Notes under the pieces: generated by a model
Seen by the model: only the letters and a program-made list of their open reading frames with translations
The model's database searches: none
What the model was told of the DNA's origin: nothing
Part shown: positions 25,471 through 34,558 of the stretch, one piece after another
How the letters are laid out: each line of letters opens with the position of its first letter
Numbering within the stretch: the stretch's first letter is position 1
Made by a program: the position numbers and the translations under genes
Origin: Terramyces sp. JEL0728
Lineage: Eukaryota; Chytridiomycota; Chytridiomycetes; Rhizophydiales; Terramycetaceae
Direction: 5' to 3'
DNA length: 64,000 bases
Assembly: GCA_027603945.1 (NCBI GenBank)
Contig: JADIIU010000051.1
Location: 1 to 64,000, forward strand

Positions 25471-26938
25471 TTAGAAATTGTCGTTCGCAGCCATTGGGAA
25501 TTTCACTGTTGTTACTAACTGGGTAGTTTCTATTTTCGGTATTTCGATATTTCCTTTCTTTTTACCCAGAAAGAGTAAAGTCGAACAAAGAAAATTGTAG
25601 CTCAGTAGAACAATCAGCATACAGGTAAATTCCAAAGCATATAGAATTGCTCCTATTGCTACAGTATTTCTGTCAGATCCAGCCAAATTCGTGTAGTTGT
25701 GGATAAAATACACTACTATAAAAGACAGCGCGATTAGTATTTGTCCCACTGCCAACAAAAGGAGCTTCGTTGCTCTTTGATTCATCCTAGATATTTTCTT
25801 GTCATAATAGTGCCGCAGCAGTTTTGAAATGATTACCAGGGAAGGAAGGATCTGCAAAGTTGCATAGATAGCCATCCAAAAAGGTTTCACCTTACTTTCC
25901 AAGTAGTACATGCCTATATACATATCAAAATTTCCAAAGGCAGTCTCTGCTATTACCCCAACAAGAAAATAATGCGCAGTTCCAAGATTAATCAGCGTGC
26001 TTGCAATATAAACCAATTTTTCACACAAAGTTTCTTTGAATTGTGAATATACGGTAAATAAAATGTAAATATTCATATAAACTGGGTAAGGAAGATGTAC
26101 CTGAGAATAACGAATAAATTTGGAAAATCTGCACAAAAACCAACAATCTTACAAATAAATTTGTATCTGTAAAAGAAGTTGTATCATATGCACAGTGAGC
26201 TATGGCTTCAATTGCTAGCATCGACTGAGTCGCAAAAAACAACACATCTCTCTTCTTTCTCTGGGAAACGAACCGTTTCAAGTAATAAAGCGTCGACAAA
26301 ACCCCTATAATTATCGTGTATCCATAGCAAAATGCGCTAAATTGCGCAAGAGGAGTGTTGTAAGTTGGAACCAGGATCATCGAAGGCGTATACGTTGTCC
26401 AACCAAATGCCACGGTGCCAGAAATTATGTCCATTGAATTAACTGAAATATTCCCCAATATCAAAGACGCAAAAGTGCTATTTAGTGCAATTTGCTCCTG
26501 CAAGTCTTTGCAATCTGCATCGGCGAAAATTTCCAATACGTTGCCCACCAAATCACATATCACACCATTGACACATAAACTATCTCCAAAATAGTACATT
26601 TCGCTGTATCCGTACAACGAGCTATTGTCCAAACTCTGTAGATGGCAGTAATTGTGATTATTGGCGAGCTTTGGTGGTGAATTTTCAATTGAAATAGTAC
26701 TATCAATATAATTGCGTGTTAACGATTGAAATCCATTGGTCCATGATAATTCCAACGAAGACAAACAGCAACCGATAGGTATCTCGCTATTCGCACTTCC
26801 ACAAATTGGAATCGGGATATCCAACGATACAGTTGCGTATTCCGGCGTTGGATATATTTCTGGAAAGACTGCCATCATAGTCGGCGGTCCATTGCAATTA
26901 TTGGAATCAATCCATGCAGATTCAAATACAATACTCAT
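25471..26938 (-). CDS. 7TM protein with cysteine-rich ectodomain (paralogue A)
   Basis: Two exons (19-nt intron) encode 482 aa. The first 200 residues form a Cys-rich, N-glycosylation-rich domain with the blocks IPICGSANSEIP and GCCLSSLELS. Seven hydrophobic segments then run from AQFSAFCYGYTIIIGVLSTL to LYALEFTCMLIVLLSYNFL, consistent with a 7TM topology. No classical signal peptide is seen at the N-terminus. A clear paralogue lies at 48792. No known GPCR motif (DRY, NPxxY) is recognised, so the receptor role is inference. The frame continues upstream to 27268, but that region overlaps the small gene on the other strand. Confidence 0.65.
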
Positions 26939-27047
26939 TTGAAAATCTGGCAAGGTTGATTTGACGTCACTTGAGAAGAAACCTAAAGTTGACAAATCTA
27001 TTTCGTTTTTCGATGGACTGTTCTGTATTCCATCTTTTTTTGAAAAA

Positions 27048-27230
27048 ATGCAACCAAGCTCAACGTTCAAGAATGATGAATACCAGAATACAATAAAAAT
27101 TAAATCAGAAAAGAAATTATCGGAACAGATTGGAGAATTACGAGAACAGACGAATTCGTATTTGACGGATTTGTTAAAAAAAGTAAAGGAGCAAGATGTA
27201 ATTGAACAAGACAGCGATATGGAAGAATAA
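27048..27230 (+). CDS. Small acidic-tailed coiled-coil protein, possible Gon7 (KEOPS) subunit
   Basis: A 60-aa protein: basic-polar N-terminus, a helix EKKLSEQIGELREQTNSYL leading into TDLLKKVKEQD, and an acidic end EQDSDMEE. The helix plus disordered acidic tail resembles the very short Gon7 subunits of KEOPS, but the resemblance is weak. The stop is 7 bp from the stop of the convergent CPSF30 gene. An in-frame Met at 26961 would add 29 residues overlapping the 7TM gene and is not preferred. It could also be unrelated. Confidence 0.4.
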   Translation: MQPSSTFKNDEYQNTIKIKSEKKLSEQIGELREQTNSYLTDLLKKVKEQDVIEQDSDMEE

Positions 27231-27237
27231 AAAACGT

Positions 27238-27970
27238 TTATTGGAACGGATTCGGCTTGTTTGGGCAATGGTTAGCATAATGTCCCTTTTCTCCGCATTT
27301 GAAGCAAGTAACTTCGCTAATCTGTCTAAACCCTGATCTATCATTGTTTTTCATTGCTTTCCTTTGTTGCGGTTGCGGTTGGATTTGTTGCAGTTGCTGT
27401 TGAGCTGCGATATCTGCCAGAGAGTTCAAGACCGGCAGGTCGTATTTAGGATGCCCAAAAGTACAGTTGTCTCCTTTTGGACAGAATCCTACCATATAGT
27501 TTGGACATGCTGCAGCCCTGGTGTGTTTATGTCTGCAATCTGCCCCATGCTTGCAGAAACCCCTTGCATACCTATGTTAGAAATACCTACCAAGCACATT
27601 CTTTTTGCCTACTATCCGGATCAATATGCAGGTATAAACATTCCGGGTTTGTACATTCTCCTAATTTTGCAAAGAACCAACATTCAGGCATCTTTTTCAA
27701 ATTGTATTCGTGCAAGAATTCGCAGTCTTCACCTTTCTTGCATAGACCTCTGAGCCAATGCTTACAAACCACCAATTTTGTTTTCGAAGGGTGTTTATAA
27801 GCACATTTGGATCCCATTCTACAAATATTCTTCAAATAGTACTGGCATACTTCCTGTTTTTCTGGTTTTGTCAATATAATAGACAGGTGATCTGTTAGAA
27901 AGTCTTCAAATTGAAATTTGATTTCTGGCGGGTTGATGATATAATCCAGATTGAATTTGGTTGCTGTCAT
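27238..27970 (-). CDS. YTH1: CPSF30/Yth1 CCCH zinc-finger polyadenylation factor
   Basis: Two exons (19-nt intron) give 237 aa with five CCCH fingers: EVCQYYLKNICRMGSKCAYKH, CKHWLRGLCKKGEDCEFLH, ECWFFAKLGECTNPECLYLH, ECAWYARGFCKHGADCRHKH and CPNYMVGFCPKGDNCTFGH. The third to fourth finger join spans the intron. A Gln-rich linker and a C-terminal CCHC knuckle (CFKCGEKGHYANHC) follow, as in metazoan CPSF4, whereas yeast Yth1 lacks the knuckle. It binds the AAUAAA signal during mRNA 3' processing. The cysteine spacing is intact in all fingers. Confidence 0.93.
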
Positions 27971-28234
27971 TTTAGATTGTAAAGATTTCAGAGCTTTTTG
28001 TAAATGAAACTCGACAACTTAAGGGCATATACTTCTGGAATATTGCATATCAACAGTAGTGCCAATTGAAATTAATTATCGACAACAATATTAATGTCGA
28101 GGATGCTAGTCGTTCCAACCACCCGAATTCTTCACCACATGTAATATTGAGATTGATGTTCTTTTTTAAACTAGCTCTTCAATAACATTGGCTCTATTTT
28201 TAGACAAGCCAAAATTTCTTGATCACTTTTTCCA

Positions 28235-28475
28235 ATGATTGAGGTACATTATATTAACCCAGGTTACATGCAACGACAGATTAGGAACCAAAGTAAGAGT
28301 AAAATGCAACCCGGATGATACAATAAAAGTACTGAAACTGCTGATTGCTGCACAAACTGGCACCAAGCCAGAAAAGATTGTTTTAAAGAAAGCCTATAAT
28401 GTATTCAAGGATCATATTACTCTGGAAGATTATGAGATTCATGACGGGATGAATTTAGAAATGTATTATCAATAA
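28235..28475 (+). CDS. HUB1: Ubiquitin-like protein UBL5/Hub1
   Basis: Two exons joined over a 19-nt intron (28244-28262) after MIE yield exactly 73 aa, the size of UBL5. The sequence follows the family closely: [51 protein letters not shown] and the C-terminal GMNLEMYYQ with the double-Tyr end instead of the di-glycine. Hub1 binds HIND motifs of Snu66 and influences 5' splice site choice; it is not conjugated in the ubiquitin manner. The three-residue first exon is typical of this genome. Confidence 0.97.
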
Positions 28476-28652
28476 ACAACAATGATAACTTGCTGATGCG
28501 AAATTTACGACTGATATCTTCCTGGTTCAATCACCAGGGCAGTTATTAGATGTAGTTTTCCGACGCCTTAAACGAGTTACTTTTACGCAGCTATCCTGCC
28601 AGTTTTACTACATATATCGTAAAGTAAATTTTTTCTTCAATCAGAATTCAGA

Positions 28653-29231
28653 ATGAACAAATCCAAAGAGTTTGTCAAGCAATTCAAAAAATTTGAGCCA
28701 AAAGTAGAATTGCTGCGCAGAGTATTACATATCCGTAAAGTATCGAGGACAAACAGCGGGGGTAAAGTCCGTTCTGTATCAGCAACTGTCGTAATTGGGG
28801 ATCAACAAGGAAGCGCAGGATATGGAATGGGTTCAAGTATTGACTATGCTGGAGCAGTAGAAAAAGCGACATTGCAAGCGAAAAAGAATATGCAGCACTT
28901 TGACCTATTGGAAAACCGAACTATTTTCAATGATGTCGATTACAAATTCCATAAAGTTTCACTTGCATTAAAAACAGCCAAACCAGGTACGTTGAATTTC
29001 ATTATAGGATACGGTGTAGTAGCAAACAACTATGTACACGAAATATGCAGATGCATTGGGATATCAGATTTGTATGGCAAAGTAATGGGGTCTAGAAACC
29101 CAATGAATATTATTAAAGCTACATTTGAAGCGCTCAATAAGCAAAAGAAGCCAGAAGATATTGCAAGAATGAGGGGAAAGAAAGTTGTTGATGTTGAAAT
29201 GACATATTATGGGACTAGGTTGAATCAGTAA
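28653..29231 (+). CDS. MRPS5: Mitochondrial small ribosomal subunit protein uS5m
   Basis: Single-exon gene of 192 aa containing the uS5 N-terminal double-stranded RNA-binding fold (LLRRVLHIRKVSRTNSGGKV, then SATVVIGDQQGSAGYGMG) and the C-terminal S5 fold (CRCIGISDLYGKVMGSRN, GKKVVDVEMTYYG). It is mitochondrial rather than cytosolic in type, since the GYG.G loop and family sequence fit mitochondrial and bacterial S5. The protein is much shorter than yeast (about 300 aa) or human (about 430 aa) versions and has a short basic N-terminus that could serve as targeting signal, unless an upstream exon was missed. Confidence 0.85.
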   Translation: MNKSKEFVKQFKKFEPKVELLRRVLHIRKVSRTNSGGKVRSVSATVVIGDQQGSAGYGMGSSIDYAGAVEKATLQAKKNMQHFDLLENRTIFNDVDYKFHKVSLALKTAKPGTLNFIIGYGVVANNYVHEICRCIGISDLYGKVMGSRNPMNIIKATFEALNKQKKPEDIARMRGKKVVDVEMTYYGTRLNQ

Positions 29232-29372
29232 TTTACAATTGAATAAATATTTCATTAGATATGCATCCTGCATTGGCAAACAAGACCACTCGGAATTATA
29301 TTGAGGTTCCTTTTTGCAACAGTTGGCACTGTCAATTAAATTGAATACTTTTGGCCGAAATTCTTTGCAAAA

Positions 29373-30284
29373 ATGTGTGGAAGAGTAGTAATGAAATTAG
29401 CCCCAGATGAAATATCAGACTTGGCAAAAAAGCCGTTCATCAAACAGGAAGGGTACTATCCCTCATTCAACACTGGTCCAACTAGATTACAACCAATTAT
29501 TACCAAAGACAGTGTAATTTTAGCAAAATGGGGATTCACCGGCTCGCATTTTATCATCAACCGCCGAATAGAATCTACCGAGAGGCCGCTGTATTCCCTC
29601 ACAAACCATTGCGTTGTTATGTGCGAAGCTTATTTTGAATGGAAAGAGAAACAGCCGTACTGTATAAAGTCGAAATCAAAAGTATTTTACATGGCTGGAC
29701 TATACGGCGAATACAGAGGCGAGCTAGTATATGTTATTATTACTATGCCCGCCAGTGATAATATTGCTCCTGTACATAGTCGAATGCCCGCGTTATTGAC
29801 CAAAGACGAAGTTGAGCTGTGGTTGCATGCAAAAGACTTTGGAATGCTGCAAAGCAAGAATGAGGGATTTGAATACTTTCCTGTGTGGAAGAATATGGGT
29901 AAAGTAACCGTAGACGACATGAGGAATGTTCAGCCAATTGAAGTAAAGAAGGGATTCAAACAGCCTGTATTTGATTTTACGAAAAAGCAAAAGAAAGTGG
30001 ATATCCAGAGAGAACAGAAAGTGGATATCCAGAGAGTTAATGAGACGCTAGGAAAAGTATTGGCGACATTTGGAAGAAATGACTTGGAAGCTGTCAAAAA
30101 TAAAGATAGAGTAAAAAATGAAAAGGATGGCGATATCATAGATGCGCTGATACGGACAGAAAGTGACAGCACCAATTCTGTCAAACGCGAGCAGTCTCCA
30201 ACCAAGGCAAAGAAGCGAAAAGGAGAACTAGAAAAGCCTGGCACGCCAAAGAACCGCAAGATTACTGATTTCTTTAAAAAATAA
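29373..30284 (+). CDS. HMCES/SRAP-domain abasic-site protein
   Basis: Single exon of 303 aa. It starts MCGRVVMKL, placing the catalytic Cys2 after Met removal. Further SRAP features are the RRIESTERPL, CEAYFEWKEKQPYCI and PVHSRMPALL motifs (conserved Glu and His). SRAP proteins crosslink to abasic sites in single-stranded DNA to shield replication forks. The C-terminal 100 residues are Lys/Glu-rich with a tandem 24-nt repeat (KVDIQRE) and end NRKITDFFKK, a PIP-box-like motif missing the canonical Gln. Nuclear role inferred. Confidence 0.9.
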   Translation: MCGRVVMKLAPDEISDLAKKPFIKQEGYYPSFNTGPTRLQPIITKDSVILAKWGFTGSHFIINRRIESTERPLYSLTNHCVVMCEAYFEWKEKQPYCIKSKSKVFYMAGLYGEYRGELVYVIITMPASDNIAPVHSRMPALLTKDEVELWLHAKDFGMLQSKNEGFEYFPVWKNMGKVTVDDMRNVQPIEVKKGFKQPVFDFTKKQKKVDIQREQKVDIQRVNETLGKVLATFGRNDLEAVKNKDRVKNEKDGDIIDALIRTESDSTNSVKREQSPTKAKKRKGELEKPGTPKNRKITDFFKK

Positions 30285-30334
30285 ATAATTTGTATTTATA
30301 TTGAATTTTTTCCAAACTGCTCTTTGAATCTTGA

Positions 30335-31057
30335 ATGGATGTATTGAAATTAGTGCCAATACTAGCAGAAGAAGGGGATGCACATCAGAGCAAATACTAC
30401 CCAACAAAACCGTACTACAACCAAATCAAGACTGTATTCGAGCAATGGCAAAGTCTCAATTCTTGCAGTGAGCTTTTCACCCTACTATTTCACTTGGATT
30501 TGGAGCAAAACCGACAAATAACAAAGTTTTTTCAGGATACAACGCCTGAAGCTACAAAAGAGTTATTTGAAAAGTACGATCCATACGTACGAGAAGGAAA
30601 CTGGACTTGCATTGCGGACAATTTGCAAGCTGGTGAAATTAAATTATTACTTGGCATTAGAAAGACTGTTGGGTCGATAGATACAATGTTTCCGCCCAGT
30701 TTGAACCAGTTATTAGATGCATTTGAACAGCCGCACTCACCAGCAGATACACTGACGGTTGGATCTAGAGCTTTATCAAAGCACGTACACCGATCCAGCT
30801 CCGGATGGTATGGAGTTACAAGGTACTCTGGGACTAGGGACGAAAAGAACCAAGCGGCGGTACAGTTGATTCGTAGGATGATCGACAATGCGGTTTGGTT
30901 GAATATACATTCCTTACCACATGAGGTTTATGTATTGGAAATTAGGGTTACTGAAGGGTATGGAGCTAGGTGGACTTGTGTGCCAGAAATTAGATTCAGG
31001 GGATTTCTGGAGCCAATGATGGAGGGTGGACATGAACAACGATGGAGGCATGACTAA
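30335..31057 (+). CDS. Conserved uncharacterised protein with GYGARW / FRGFLEPMMEGGHE motif
   Basis: Single exon, 240 aa. I do not recognise a named family. The N-terminal two thirds are helical (KLVPILAEEGDAHQSKYYPT, LEQNRQITKFFQDTTPEATK). The C-terminus has a striking segment GYGARWTCVPEIRFRGFLEP with MMEGGHEQRWRHD, plus SSGWYGVTRYSGTRDEKNQAA. The concentration of W, H, R and G suggests a conserved functional site. Start at 30335 is the first Met; no signal peptide or TM is seen. It lies 50 bp after HMCES on the same strand. Confidence 0.5.
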   Translation: MDVLKLVPILAEEGDAHQSKYYPTKPYYNQIKTVFEQWQSLNSCSELFTLLFHLDLEQNRQITKFFQDTTPEATKELFEKYDPYVREGNWTCIADNLQAGEIKLLLGIRKTVGSIDTMFPPSLNQLLDAFEQPHSPADTLTVGSRALSKHVHRSSSGWYGVTRYSGTRDEKNQAAVQLIRRMIDNAVWLNIHSLPHEVYVLEIRVTEGYGARWTCVPEIRFRGFLEPMMEGGHEQRWRHD

Positions 31058-31176
31058 CGGGATCAACCTGGCTGATTATAATCGTTGGCCGATGTGTGAT
31101 TACCACCTACATGTAATTTTGAAAACAATTACCCTAGAGGGCTAGAATAAAAAGATTAAACGAACTGCAGATTTAT

Positions 31177-32538
31177 TTAACGATCTGCCTTGATAATTTC
31201 CGGCTTTTGGTTGCGTTCCAATTCGTAGTGTGAAAATACCAATTCCCACTTGCCCAAAGAATGAATAATACGGTCACGCTGTCGGAACTCTGGCAATGGC
31301 TTTTCCAACAACGATTCTTGCAAGTGAGACTTCATTGTATGACGAACAAACAATGTAGTAGAGAATTTACCTGGCTGGAATACATCAACCACCTTTTGTA
31401 CAACTTCATTAAACGAAGTGTATTCAAATTCAGTTCCTTCTCTGGTGTGCTTTGGGAGGAATGCCTTTACAGGAATTGTAGTTTCAAAAGAAGCATATGA
31501 ACAAATATCTTCTGGAGTTACATGGATCGTGTAGTAATACGGACCTAGCAAACCATTCGCAGAGTATCCACACGGGTCAAAGGCATAATCATCAATCAAC
31601 GATTCGGGATAAATCTTTGCAATTCCAGAATCATTGTAAATTCTATGTTTTGGTCCAACGAAAACATGTTTTTTGGCATCAACATTGTGCGGCTGTTTTC
31701 CTTGTGCGAGTTCTTCTTTTGTCCGCCAGAATGTCTTCATTGCGTCTTGATCCAATTCAGTCATCAGGATTTCAAGGGTAACATCGTCCTCTTCATCATC
31801 TTGGTTGATATCGTCAGGGATAGAGTTTCCATCGGAATCCAACAACAGGGGAGTTCCAACGTACAGGCACCAATGATCACCATTGATTTTCCCCACCACA
31901 TAACCGGCAGTTTCAAAAGATTTTGGGACAAAGATACTGTCTAAATAAGCAACCTCGTCTCCAAACTTCCCATGAGGAAATTCTTGTCTTTCAGGAAACA
32001 AAAAGGACTTTCTAGAGTAGAAAATCGCTTCAACTTTGTCTAGTTTGCAATATTCCTTGGCAATTTCCAAAATACGCGGAACAGAGTGCAACAAAGTGGT
32101 TGTTCCACAGGTTTTGAGAATCAATCTATTTTTGTACACAAACATGGAAGATTCGCTGAGCAAATACGCATCAACAAACTCGTTTTTGAGAGTGGAGAGC
32201 ACTTGGCATTGAACTATTTTCAACATGTCTTCCCAGACAGATTGTGCAACAGTTCGTAACCCAGTACGCTTGAATTTGCATAGTCCATTTTTCTTGATAA
32301 TGTCTTTAGTTTCATAATGGTGAGTAGGAGCCTCCATCTCTGATAGTTCACTGTCAGATGTGTCTGTTCGTGATAATCTAGGACGGTAATCAGCAGGAGG
32401 CTTTTCAAACCAAATCTCGAGCAGTTTTTCTGGTCCTTCAAACCCTGAAAGAGTAAGTTTTTGTTCGAAATCGGTTTCGGTTTGATAAATTTGAGAGTTC
32501 ATCAAGTTACTAGAAGGGCTATTGGTAACAGTAGTCAT
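31177..32538 (-). CDS. SPE2: S-adenosylmethionine decarboxylase proenzyme
   Basis: Single exon from ATG 32538, 453 aa. The autocleavage site is LSESSMFV (cleaves between Glu and Ser, forming the pyruvoyl cofactor). FEGPEKLLEIWF at the start (the Glu-Glu/Lys entry) and FFPERQ-like FLFPERQEFPHGKFGDEVAYLD in the middle are family signatures, as is HVTPEDICSYASFE. The enzyme supplies decarboxylated AdoMet for spermidine synthesis. A 37-codon uORF ends one nucleotide before the start codon. The open frame upstream of 32538 has only a TTG start. Confidence 0.93.
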   Translation of the reverse strand: MTTVTNSPSSNLMNSQIYQTETDFEQKLTLSGFEGPEKLLEIWFEKPPADYRPRLSRTDTSDSELSEMEAPTHHYETKDIIKKNGLCKFKRTGLRTVAQSVWEDMLKIVQCQVLSTLKNEFVDAYLLSESSMFVYKNRLILKTCGTTTLLHSVPRILEIAKEYCKLDKVEAIFYSRKSFLFPERQEFPHGKFGDEVAYLDSIFVPKSFETAGYVVGKINGDHWCLYVGTPLLLDSDGNSIPDDINQDDEEDDVTLEILMTELDQDAMKTFWRTKEELAQGKQPHNVDAKKHVFVGPKHRIYNDSGIAKIYPESLIDDYAFDPCGYSANGLLGPYYYTIHVTPEDICSYASFETTIPVKAFLPKHTREGTEFEYTSFNEVVQKVVDVFQPGKFSTTLFVRHTMKSHLQESLLEKPLPEFRQRDRIIHSLGKWELVFSHYELERNQKPEIIKADR

Positions 32539-32539
32539 A

Positions 32540-32653
32540 TTACGGAGGTCTTTTAGGTGAAATGCCAATTAATAAAAGTTCAGGTTCAGATGGTGAGATA
32601 TAAACTGCAGTCTTTGGATCGGTTTCTTGGTTTCCGTTCAGGCAAAATTGCAT
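32540..32653 (-). promoter_or_regulatory. uORF upstream of AdoMetDC ending in Pro-Pro-stop
   Basis: ATG at 32653, 37 codons, sequence start MQFCLNGNQETDPKT and end LLLIGISPKRPP, with its stop codon (32540-32542) separated from the AdoMetDC ATG at 32538 by one nucleotide. The only hydrophobic part lies near the end. AdoMetDC mRNAs in plants and animals carry uORFs that repress translation when polyamines are high; this fits that mode. Whether it is translated is unknown. Confidence 0.55.
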
Positions 32654-32777
32654 ACACTGGGTGTGAGGTTTCCTTGTTGAAAGTTGAGCTTTTTTTTTGT
32701 TTTTTTTTTGGAAAAATCTAGCCAAGCCACACGTCCGGACAATATTCAGAGCTTTTAACAAAAATGGAATAATCAGT

Positions 32778-34523
32778 TTATTCGTCAGATTCAAAAATGT
32801 TTAGTTTTTGAATAATTTCCGAGACTTCATTATTTTCTTCTGGAGATATTTTGTCGTAAACTGGAGTGGATTCATCGGAGAAATCCCCAATTGGTCCGCT
32901 GAAAGGATGTATCGTAGGTTTCAAAGGAAGACTACCTTTCCTTTGATAGTTTTCTTGGGTAGTATATTCCGGCAATACTTCGAGAGAATTTATTGTCGTG
33001 TGTGTGCTTGCCGTATGCACGGAGGATCTACTTTCGTTAAGAGTTCGAGTAGACGTTGAAACGCTGGATATGCCACTGTTGGATTCTTTTCTTTCACTAA
33101 ACTTTTCAAAAGTTTTACTGAGTCGTGAAGATTTCCTTCGGATGGATACAATCTCAGTTGCAAAGTCAAACTTTTCATCAATCGGTGTTTTGGGAACTTT
33201 GTCCGGGATTTCAACCCCAAGTCGAGCATTATCGAACGGAAACTTGGTATGCGGTGCGCTGAGACTTGATACTGACCGAGACAAGGGGCTCCTTGGAATA
33301 TTTTCGCCTGACGTTTTCCTTGGTTTGGCGGAAGGTTTGGAACTGGCCATTTCCACACTGGACTCAAAGTCTGTTTGGAAGTTGATTGACGAAGGAGATC
33401 TAGGTTCTGGACTGCCTGTAGGGCTTTTTGCCGTTTTTTCTGTTAGTATTTTGAATAGCGTTTTTGGTCTTTTCCCCTTGTCCGGCTTTTGAGCTACTGG
33501 GGAGACTGCTGGAGATAGTGCCATATTTCCAAATGGAGAGCTTACATTGATATCAAAGGTAGAGAACGAGTCCAATGACTGCTCTATGGAATCAAGCAAT
33601 TGATTGGTTGCTTCCGACAGTGACGTGGACCGCTCTGATTGAGCAGGGAAAACACTAGTAGGCGGATTCAACTCGACATTATATTCTGCGCCAGAATATA
33701 TTGAGCTTGTTCCTGTCGAGATGGGGGGTATGCTGTTATCTAGGGGGTAATAATTGCTACCTGGCACTTCTGTCCACATTGAAGTGTCTGTCCAACCTGG
33801 AGATGCGGAAAACCGTTCAATATTTGGGTCAGCAATAGCCAAGTTGGGAAAGGTTTGAGACAAAGGGCTTTTCCCTATTAGTTTTCTGGAATCCGAGAAA
33901 TTTATCATATCTGGACTAAATTCCCCGCCGGGACTTGAGTTTGTAGCCGCTGATGGAGTAGAATTGACCAAGTCTGGTGTGAGATCAGATTTTTTCAGAG
34001 AGTTTCTTTTGGTTTTGCTTGTTTTCCGTGTTCGTTTTTTGACAGATCCATCGTTACTTGGTAAAGAAGCGCTGCTACTAACGTTGCTAGCATTAGAGTT
34101 GGAATGCGAGTGGGGTATAATATCTAGATGTGGAAAAGTAGCTGGTGTTGTCGGGTTACTCTTTGGCAGGATATTCATACTATTTGGGATCATCGCTCGC
34201 TCTTTTTGCCGCTGTTCCAGGTATAGCGCTAGTTCTCTATCGTATCTTGCTTTATCCGCTCGTGCCTGTAAAACGTACGGTTTCTTTTCTAACGGTGACA
34301 GCGCCTTCCAAAGTTCTGATATTTTTTTCGATCCTTGCATTCCATGGATCTTTCGCATTTCTTTATTGAATAATAAATATTCGTTGCAAGGTTTGGTGGG
34401 ACACGTTAACCGCTGCTGTGTATAGTTGTTGCTTATCCCGGATATTTTAATTATGTTAATTTAATTTCTCTTAATTCATTCCCATTGTCCATACCCCACG
34501 TAAACAAAAGTTTGCAAACTCAT
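32778..34523 (-). CDS. HMG-box protein 1 (large)
   Basis: HMG box NEYLLFNKEMRKIHGM, then SKKISELWKALSPLEKKPYV and the basic helix YDRELALYLEQRQK. A 430-residue Ser/Thr/Pro-rich C-terminus follows with no recognised domain. The box frame is open from 34460 without a Met. A 29-nt first exon (ATG 34523) and a 63-nt intron at 34432-34494 would preserve the frame and give 560 aa, but that intron is three times the usual length here, so the 5' end is uncertain. Nuclear DNA-binding role inferred. First of three tandem HMG genes. Confidence 0.7.
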
Positions 34524-34558
34524 TGAATTCTTTTACTATATTTCTACTATAAAAATGT

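Noticed and set aside
26939..27268. Upstream extension of the 7TM A reading frame
   Set aside because: The frame is open but overlaps the small plus-strand gene and its residues show no signal peptide or similarity to paralogue B; the start at 26938 aligns with B.
28518..28545. T-arm-like hairpin CCTGG-TTCAATC-ACCAGG
   Set aside because: No acceptor, D or anticodon arms in register around it; not a tRNA.
32998..33492. Long antisense ORF opposite HMG gene 1
   Set aside because: Codon-shadow of the Ser/Thr-rich coding strand; no family features and no splice support.
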